Below, piece after piece: positions 58,563 to 64,000 of a DNA stretch of 64,000 nt. This stretch comes from Coriobacteriia bacterium. Its GTDB lineage: Bacteria; Actinomycetota; Coriobacteriia; Anaerosomatales; Anaerosomataceae. Each line of letters opens with the position of its first letter. Within the stretch, counting starts at the first letter, position 1. A program made the translations under genes and the position numbers. The stretch spans positions 124,001 to 188,000 of the forward strand of contig JAUSOQ010000043.1 in assembly GCA_030655755.1 (NCBI GenBank), given 5' to 3'. Below the pieces are notes generated by a model, which was not told the DNA's origin, did not search any database, and was given only the letters and a program-made list of their open reading frames with translations.

Positions 58563-58908
58563 GTCGCCTCTTCTGCCCGCGAGCGCGGATGACCGCCTCG
58601 TAGGCTCGGATGACAGACTGCTTTTCCTCTGTCGTCATATGTGGGATCTCTTTGAACATCATCGTGAAGGCAGGGTCGTCAAGTCCGAGTGATTCGAGCT
58701 TGGCCTCGAGAAGCAAGTCGTTCATCTCTTGTTTAGTGGCTCCCAGGGCGCGGGCGAGACCTTCAAGCTTCTCAGGAGCCGGGATGAACTTCCCGATCTC
58801 GACGTCTGAGACGTAGCTTGAGGACTCGTAGCCCAAGGTCTTGGCGACCTGGGCCTGCGTCAGCCCCTGTTGGAGCCTTAGTTGTTTGATCTTCTTGCCG
58901 AATGACAT
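58522..58908 (-). CDS. XRE-family transcriptional regulator
   Basis: A 128-aa regulator. Its N-terminal helix-turn-helix has KKIKQLRLQQGLTQAQVAKT and YVSDVEIGKFIPAPEKLEGL. The C-terminal half is helical and ends RRHEKSDTSGGGDLS. ATG 58908 was chosen because the domain starts there. It is read with the ImmA-like gene and away from the 59.1-kb gene. Three similar palindromes around its promoter and the divergent one are its probable operators. Confidence 0.87.
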   Translation of the reverse strand: MSFGKKIKQLRLQQGLTQAQVAKTLGYESSSYVSDVEIGKFIPAPEKLEGLARALGATKQEMNDLLLEAKLESLGLDDPAFTMMFKEIPHMTTEEKQSVIRAYEAVIRARGQKRRHEKSDTSGGGDLS

Positions 58909-58919
58909 TGGCTGTCCCT

Positions 58920-59124
58920 CACGTATTATTACAGAACTAATGGCAATTGTAGTACCATGAAACATACCTTGTCAAGGACATTATAGCCGCTACCTGTGGA
59001 TAACTATCCACTTGACAATATCCGTAAGATTACGGTATCATGACAACTGGACTGGAGCCAGGCCGCGATCCCGCCGCCGAAGCTCCTTCTTCTTGGCCTA
59101 TCGACTCCGTAATAATACGGAGTC
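58920..59124. promoter_or_regulatory. Divergent promoter region with three CCGTAATAATACGG-like sites
   Basis: Three sites share one pattern: CACGTATTATTACAG (58920-58934), CCGTAAGATTACGG (59022-59035) and CTCCGTAATAATACGGAG (inside 59103-59124, a 9-bp perfect arm pair around ATAA). The middle one fills the spacer of a plus-strand promoter (TTGACA 59012-59017, TATCAT 59036-59041). The first lies downstream of a minus-strand promoter (TTGACA 58970-58975, TACAAT 58946-58951). The set suggests XRE binding that controls both directions. Confidence 0.7.
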
Positions 59125-59144
59125 AGGCCCTTCGGAGGCAAGTC

Positions 59145-59507
59145 ATGTTCGAGGTTTCCGCACAACACACAAGGAGGGATGACCTCGAGGCCAGTATGTC
59201 GAAGCTGGTCTCGGCCTTCCTTGCTGTGGCGGAAGATCTGGTTGCCGAAGAGCGTGGCGTGGGCGAGAGGATGTCGTGCATGTCTACTGCAGCGGTTCCT
59301 GCGGCAGACGTTGCATCACGGAGCGATACCCGAGGAACACGGGCAATCGACCGCGAGCGTCGCCTGATCCAGTCGAATGGAAGCACCGTCACAGAACCGG
59401 TGCCCGGAACCCTTGCAACAAGGTCGGCATTGCCCCTGGTTGCCAGGGACAAGGGGCCACGACAAGGGGTGCGGATCCGTGAAGAGAGGGGTGCAGAAAA
59501 GGGTTAG
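59145..59507 (+). CDS. Small protein of unknown function in island 2
   Basis: I do not recognise this 120-aa protein. ATG 59145 was chosen because CGGAGG stands 7 nt upstream and the promoter with its XRE-like site lies before it; a start at 59040 would overlap the promoter. The first 40 residues (HTRRDDLEASMSKLVSAFLA, then VAEDLVAEERG) could be helical; the rest is rich in Ala, Arg and Thr and has no motif. It may be an element-specific regulator or a decayed gene. Its stop lies in the arm of an inverted repeat. Confidence 0.45.
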   Translation: MFEVSAQHTRRDDLEASMSKLVSAFLAVAEDLVAEERGVGERMSCMSTAAVPAADVASRSDTRGTRAIDRERRLIQSNGSTVTEPVPGTLATRSALPLVARDKGPRQGVRIREERGAEKG

Positions 59508-59725
59508 GGGTGGAGATTCCAGGCGTGAATCTGCCTCTTTGAGGCAGCGCGTCGTCTGGGCTCGATGCAAGGACCGGCTGTCCCTCACATCGAACCCCGA
59601 CTTCCCGCCCTTTGGTTGCACTTCGCCCTTCCGGGCTCACCCCTCGCGGGCTCGGGGCAAAGCGCGGGAAGTCGGGCTTATCGCCCGACGACGCGAAGGA
59701 ATCTCCGGAAAGCCCTAACCCTTTT
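59497..59725. repeat. Nested inverted repeats in a non-coding segment
   Basis: Two pairs are nested. Outer: AAAAGGGTTAGGG (59497-59509) with CCCTAACCCTTTT (59713-59725). Inner: CCCGACTTCCCGC (59596-59608) with GCGGGAAGTCGGG (59664-59676). The 272 bases between the small gene and the replication-relaxation gene (59508-59779) show no credible reading frame. A replication or transfer origin is one explanation, paired terminators or transposon relic another. Confidence 0.7.
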
Positions 59726-59779
59726 CCCGACGCGGGGACGGAGACGAGGGTGACGAGAAGAGAGGAAGGAGCAGAAGCC

Positions 59780-60391
59780 ATGAGTCGAACACCACGGAAC
59801 AAGCGAGTCCTCGGGTATCCGCGGATGATTCTGCAGGAGCGCGATCGAGCGATCGTGATCGGGGTCTATGAGAACCGATTCCTGAAACGCGAGCAGATCG
59901 AGCGGCTCTTCTTCGCGACAACGTCGGCGTGCAACCAGCGCCTCGCCAAACTCTATCAGCACCGGCTGCTCGACCGGCTCTACCTTCCCGTGGATATCGG
60001 TTCGAGTCAGGCCGTCTACGCGATCGACCGGCTCGGGGCAGAACTGGTGGCCGGCCACCACGAAGTACCGGTCGCCCGGATCAACTGGCGACGGAAGCAT
60101 AACCGGGTGGAGTACTTCTTCCTCGAGCACACCGTGGGGGTCGCCGAGGTTAACGTCGCCATGCAGCTCGCGTTGCGCGAGCGTGACGACGTCCGGCTGC
60201 TGACGTGGAAGCGCGAAGCCTTCATCCATAGAGAGAAGGTGGCAGACCCTGAGGAGTGGGACCGGAAGCTCTCCCTGATCCCCGATGCCTTCTTCGGTCT
60301 TGAGGGGCTGGCTGGTCGCTCCCCAAAACCTTACGCGCTCACTATTTTGCCGCGAATCTCGCCGCAAGGCGTAGCCTTTCGGTATGCTTAA
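59780..60391 (+). pseudogene. Replication-relaxation family protein, C-terminally truncated
   Basis: A 203-aa protein whose N-terminal winged helix (LQERDRAIVIGVYENRFLKR, then RLFFATTSACNQRLAKLY) and middle match the replication-relaxation family of mobile elements. The match ends at SLIPDAFFGLEG; the last 25 residues are unrelated, so the gene appears cut near 60310 and its frame continues into foreign DNA. The ATG at 59780 follows GGAAGGAGCAG. It probably marks the broken right end of island 2. No copy of the tRNA 3' end was found beside it. Confidence 0.72.
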
Positions 60392-60427
60392 GGTCACGTC
60401 AGTCTGTTATACCTTCTGGGGGATGTC

Positions 60428-61372
60428 ATGACCGAGGTCTCGGTCCGGTGGCTACAGGACGGTGCGCTCCGCACCGGGAATCTGGACGACCTCGGCAGCA
60501 TCGGCGATTCGGCCGTCTGGATCGATATCTTAGATGCCGACCAAGTCACCCTTGAGGCTGTCTCGGCGTGGTCACCTCTTCATCCTCTTGCCATGGAGGA
60601 CTGTCTTCACTTCCCGCAGAGGCCCAAGCTCGACGTCTACGAGGACTCGACGTTCCTCATCTGGCTGATGCCCGAGTTGCCAAACGGGGCGGGCATCGTC
60701 TCGCGCGAGCTCGACGTGTTCCTCGGCAGGGAACACCTGATCACGGTGCATTCGGAAACCCTGACCGCTGTGGACAAGGTCGCAGCCCATGCCGCGGAGT
60801 ATCTGGAGCGAGGCGCTGAGTGGACTTTGCACGGCATCTTAGATCTTGCCGTGGACGGTATGTTCCCACTGGTGGACGATCTTGCCGACACCTTAGAGGG
60901 TCTCGAGGACGCCATGCTGTTGGACGCGAGGACCGAGTCCCTCGAGCAGCTTTACGGAGCGAAGCGTGCGCTGGTGCAAATACACAAGGTGGTCGGGCCG
61001 GAGCGCGATGCGATCCGTGGTCTCGCGCGACTGGAGGCGTTCGTCGCCCCGGAGGCCTACATGTACTTCCAGGATGTGGGCGATCATCTGGCCCGCGTGG
61101 CGGACTCTGTCGACACGTACCGTGAGGTCGCCTCGGGTACGATGGATATCTACCTGTCGTCGGTGAGCAACCGGATGAATCTCATCATGAAGCAGCTCAC
61201 CGTGATCGCCACGATCTTTATGCCGCTCACGCTCATTTCGGGCATATATGGGATGAACTTCCGTTACATGCCTGAGCTGGAGTGGCGCTTCGGCTACTTC
61301 GGTGTGCTCGGTGGCATGCTGCTGATCATGCTGTGGATGTTGTGGTTCTTCAAGAGGAGGAAATGGTGGTAG
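60428..61372 (+). CDS. corA: CorA-type magnesium transport protein
   Basis: A 314-aa CorA-family channel. The N-terminal cytoplasmic domain is followed by a long stalk helix. The membrane end has IATIFMPLTLISGIYGMNF, whose GMN sequence is the selectivity signature, and a second hydrophobic helix with a basic tail (FKRRKWW). It moves Mg2+ or Co2+ and some members Zn2+; cobalt uptake would be of interest beside a chelatase. ATG 60428 follows GGGGGATGTC. It overlaps pgsA by 10 bp. Confidence 0.93.
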   Translation: MTEVSVRWLQDGALRTGNLDDLGSIGDSAVWIDILDADQVTLEAVSAWSPLHPLAMEDCLHFPQRPKLDVYEDSTFLIWLMPELPNGAGIVSRELDVFLGREHLITVHSETLTAVDKVAAHAAEYLERGAEWTLHGILDLAVDGMFPLVDDLADTLEGLEDAMLLDARTESLEQLYGAKRALVQIHKVVGPERDAIRGLARLEAFVAPEAYMYFQDVGDHLARVADSVDTYREVASGTMDIYLSSVSNRMNLIMKQLTVIATIFMPLTLISGIYGMNFRYMPELEWRFGYFGVLGGMLLIMLWMLWFFKRRKWW

Positions 61373-61965
61373 AGGCAAGCCGCGAACCCGACGCATCCGG
61401 CGAGGTCGTGCACGGTAATGTCTACTCGGTAGCGAATCTCATCACCGTATTGAGGCTGGTGCTCGTGCCGTTCTTCTTCGCGGCACTCGTGTCTGACTCA
61501 CCTCGCTCGTATACGATCGCGGTGTTTCTGTACGCGATCGCCGCTTCGACGGACTGGGTTGATGGCTATATCGCTCGGCGCACGCATACGGTCACTCAGC
61601 TGGGGAAGATCATCGACCCGCTGGTGGACCGCCTGTTGCTGGCATCCGGCGTTGTCGGCCTTTATCTGGTGGGCAAGCTCCCGCTGTGGATACCTGTCGC
61701 CCTGGTCCTGCGAGACGTGTACCTGCTGTATGGCAGCTACGTTCTCGAGCGGAATGGCACTATCTTGCCGGTCACCTACATCGGGAAGGTCACGACTGCC
61801 CTCTTGATGGCCGGCTTCACGCTTCTGATCGCTTCAGGGATCTACCCCGTGCTCGAGTGTGCCGGGGACTGGTTCGTCTACGTCGGCATGGTGTTGTCGG
61901 CAACGACGGCGATCATTTACACGGGGCAAGCGCACCGTGCGCTCAAGAAAGTGCGGGCACAGTAG
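61363..61965 (+). CDS. pgsA: CDP-diacylglycerol-glycerol-3-phosphate 3-phosphatidyltransferase
   Basis: It makes phosphatidylglycerol phosphate in the membrane. The 200-aa protein has the CDP-alcohol phosphotransferase motif [20 protein letters not shown] ending LVD, i.e. DG-x2-AR-x8-G-x3-D-x3-D. Several membrane segments surround it. ATG 61363 with AGGAGGAA was chosen. Assignment to PgsA rather than another CDP-alcohol transferase rests on the N-terminal [15 protein letters not shown] pattern. Confidence 0.88.
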   Translation: MVVEASREPDASGEVVHGNVYSVANLITVLRLVLVPFFFAALVSDSPRSYTIAVFLYAIAASTDWVDGYIARRTHTVTQLGKIIDPLVDRLLLASGVVGLYLVGKLPLWIPVALVLRDVYLLYGSYVLERNGTILPVTYIGKVTTALLMAGFTLLIASGIYPVLECAGDWFVYVGMVLSATTAIIYTGQAHRALKKVRAQ

Positions 61966-61982
61966 GGGGAAGGGGTCATCGG

Positions 61983-64000
61983 GTGAAAGCAGTCATCATG
62001 GCGGGCGGTGAGGGGACCCGTCTTAGGCCACTCACGAGCATGCGTCCTAAGCCGATGGTACCCATCGTCAACCAGCCGGTCATGGAGCACATCCTCGGTC
62101 TAGTCAAGCACCACGGCATGGATGAGGTAGTCGCAACACTCATGTTCATGCCGCAGGTGATCGAGGACTATTTCGGAGATGGCGAAGAGTGGGACGTGAA
62201 TATCTCGTACGCGATAGAGGAGACCCCTCTCGGCACCGCAGGCTCTGTGAAGAACGCCGAGGAAGCCCTTACCGAACCGTTCCTGGTGATCTCCGGCGAC
62301 GCTCTCACAGATATAGATCTCAGAAAGGTCATCGAGTTCCATGACTCCCATGATGGGCCGGTGACGATCGCGCTCAAGCGGGTGCCGGATCCACTCGAGT
62401 TCGGTGTTGTCATCACCGATGAGGCCGGTCGCATCACGCGTTTTTTAGAGAAGCCCTCGTGGGGGCAGGTATTCAGCGACACCATCAACACGGGTATCTA
62501 TGTACTTGACCCGATGATCTTCGACCATATCCCTGCCGACGAGCCCTATGACTTCTCGAGTCAGCTCTTCCCGGACCTGATGAAGAAGGGGTTCCCGCTC
62601 TACGGCTGTGTTGTGGATGGCTACTGGTGTGACGTGGGGAGTCTCGACTCTTACCGGCAAGTACATCGCGATATCCTTGACGACAAGACGATGATCTACG
62701 TCCCGGGCGCCAAGGCGCGCAACAGCGTGTGGGTCGGGAAAGGGGCAGATGTAGATCCGGGTGCCCATATCGGCAACAAGGTCGTGATCGGTGTGAACAC
62801 CAAGGTGCGCAGGGGCGCCGTACTGGGCGACTACACCGTCATCGGCGACAACTGTCTTATCGATTACGATGCCGATCTTCAGCACTCCATCGTTTGGAGC
62901 GACTCCTTCATCGGTGCCGGTTCTGAGCTTAAAGGCACGGTCGTGTGTCGTCGTGCGGACATCAGGGCGCGAGCACGGCTCCAACCAGGGTCGACCATCG
63001 GCGATGAGACGATGGTCGGGCACGGTGCGGTAGTCGGCAATGGCGTTCAGGTCTATCCCTACAAGCGGATCGAAGACGGTGCGACGGTCACATCCTCGCT
63101 GATATGGGAGAACACTGCGGTTCGCTCGCTGTTCGGCACCGACGGGGTTTCCGGTCTTGTCAACATCGATATCACGCCTGAGCTGGCGTTGCGTGTCGCA
63201 CAGGCTTTCGGTAGCATCCTGCCCAACAAAGCACATGTCGTCGTCTCGCGCGACTCGACTCGCGCGGCTCGCATGATAAAGCGTTCGCTTGTGGCGGGGC
63301 TGAACTCCGCGGGGATCAACGTGCGCGATCTGCGTGTCGCTTCTCCGGGTATCACACGTTTCACCACCCGGGACACGCGATGTCTGGGAGGCGTGCATGT
63401 GGCGGCTTCTCCAGATGATCCTCAGTCGCTCGAGATCAACTTCTACGACTGCGACGGCATCGAACTGCCGTCATGGGTCGAGAAGAAGGTCGAGCGTTTG
63501 TATTTCCGGCAGGAGTTTCGCAGGTCGTTCTTCGATGAGGTGGGGGAGATCATGTACCCACCGCGTGCCCTGGAGTACTACACGGCGGGACTCAACGAGG
63601 CCCTGCTGGAAAACGGGCCGATATGCCGGAAGTGCACGGTCGTCGCCGACATGGGACTGTCTCCGGCCTCGTTCGTACTTCCCATAGCGGGTGTGTCATG
63701 GGATGTGGAACTTATAGCGCTTCGGCCGTTCATCGACAGCGAGAAGACCCGCGTGACGGCGGTCGAACGTGACGCACAGTTGGAGCAGCTTGTGCGCTCG
63801 GTCGATGTCTTCCAGGCCGATTTCGGCATATCGATCGATGCGAATGCAGAGCGTGTCACATTCGTCACACCGCAAGGGCGTGTTCTGGACTACGACACCG
63901 CTTTGCACGCGATGGTCGCGCTGTGGTGTGAGACCAGCAAGACGGGGGCCGGGATCGCGGTGCCGCTTACCGCCTCTCGTGTCGTGGAACGCATAGCGGG
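61983..64000 (+). CDS. Mannose-1-phosphate guanylyltransferase / phosphomannomutase fusion, 5' part
   Basis: The gene runs off the window, with at least 672 codons. An N-terminal nucleotidyltransferase (about residues 1-230) has [20 protein letters not shown] and [17 protein letters not shown] left-handed beta-helix follows (about 245-370), and a phosphohexomutase-like region begins around 380 with [11 protein letters not shown]. The usual mutase active-site serine loop and DGDxDR metal loop are not seen in their places ([20 protein letters not shown]), so the mutase half may be inactive or structural. GTG 61983 follows GGGGGAAGGGG. It probably supplies GDP-mannose for envelope sugars. Confidence 0.85.
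   Translation, partial: MKAVIMAGGEGTRLRPLTSMRPKPMVPIVNQPVMEHILGLVKHHGMDEVVATLMFMPQVIEDYFGDGEEWDVNISYAIEETPLGTAGSVKNAEEALTEPFLVISGDALTDIDLRKVIEFHDSHDGPVTIALKRVPDPLEFGVVITDEAGRITRFLEKPSWGQVFSDTINTGIYVLDPMIFDHIPADEPYDFSSQLFPDLMKKGFPLYGCVVDGYWCDVGSLDSYRQVHRDILDDKTMIYVPGAKARNSVWVGKGADVDPGAHIGNKVVIGVNTKVRRGAVLGDYTVIGDNCLIDYDADLQHSIVWSDSFIGAGSELKGTVVCRRADIRARARLQPGSTIGDETMVGHGAVVGNGVQVYPYKRIEDGATVTSSLIWENTAVRSLFGTDGVSGLVNIDITPELALRVAQAFGSILPNKAHVVVSRDSTRAARMIKRSLVAGLNSAGINVRDLRVASPGITRFTTRDTRCLGGVHVAASPDDPQSLEINFYDCDGIELPSWVEKKVERLYFRQEFRRSFFDEVGEIMYPPRALEYYTAGLNEALLENGPICRKCTVVADMGLSPASFVLPIAGVSWDVELIALRPFIDSEKTRVTAVERDAQLEQLVRSVDVFQADFGISIDANAERVTFVTPQGRVLDYDTALHAMVALWCETSKTGAGIAVPLTASRVVERIA

Noticed and set aside
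60310-60427. Right attachment site of island 2 as a copy of the tRNA 3' end
   Set aside because: I compared this stretch with the tRNA-Pro 3' half and saw no similar run.

Overview
The window looks like chromosomal DNA from a high-GC anaerobic actinobacterium, most likely of the Coriobacteriia. This placement is inferred from the gene set: SepF and DivIVA-type division genes, the actinobacterial integration host factor (mIHF) next to gmk and rpoZ, a T-box leader in front of ileS, and a ferredoxin-dependent 2-oxoacid oxidoreductase. No rRNA gene is present to confirm it.

Backbone, 1-40 kb. A division/envelope block comes first (yggS end, sepF, proC, yggT, divIVA, DUF167, a membrane protein). 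It is followed by a T-box-controlled ileS, then traR/dksA-like, lspA and rluD. Next are two signalling modules: a large REC-PAS-GAF-PAS histidine kinase, and an OmpR-type regulator with its kinase. A PyrR attenuator precedes a complete de novo pyrimidine operon (pyrR-B-C-carA-carB-pyrK-D-F-E). Then come mihF-gmk-rpoZ, thiI, a VapBC-type pair, a tRNA-queuosine mannosyltransferase homologue, a PadR-controlled ABC cluster, a DJ-1-like gene, a transglutaminase-like lipoprotein, a sugar-isomerase-fold gene, the korAB oxidoreductase, coaBC and a DUF190 gene.

Island 1, about 40.1-55.4 kb. It lies between a 43-nt copy of the 5' half of tRNA-Pro(GGG) and the intact tRNA-Pro gene. It uses AGG/AGA arginine codons far more than the backbone. 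It holds what appears to be one long operon of ten tightly packed genes, with an eleventh just downstream. They encode a BtuF/FecB-type binding lipoprotein, a FecCD permease and its ATPase, a lipoprotein of decapeptide repeats ending in an H-type-lectin-like domain, a second binding protein with a minisatellite linker, a CobN-like chelatase split into two genes, an ABC-2 ATPase and permease, a fused ChlI-ChlD ATPase with a VWA domain, and a second ChlI ATPase. Read together, this is a candidate acquired system for taking up, metallating or demetallating, and possibly exporting a tetrapyrrole such as a corrinoid, heme or another macrocycle. The substrate cannot be read from sequence.

Island 2, about 55.5-60.4 kb. 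A large serine recombinase whose last codons lie inside the same tRNA-Pro gene is translationally coupled to a HEPN/nucleotidyltransferase toxin-antitoxin-like pair. Beyond it are an ImmA-like protein and an XRE regulator with three matching palindromic operator candidates, a small unknown gene, a structured 270-bp non-coding segment, and a C-terminally truncated replication-relaxation-type gene. The backbone resumes with corA, pgsA and a nucleotidyltransferase/phosphomannomutase fusion that runs off the window end.
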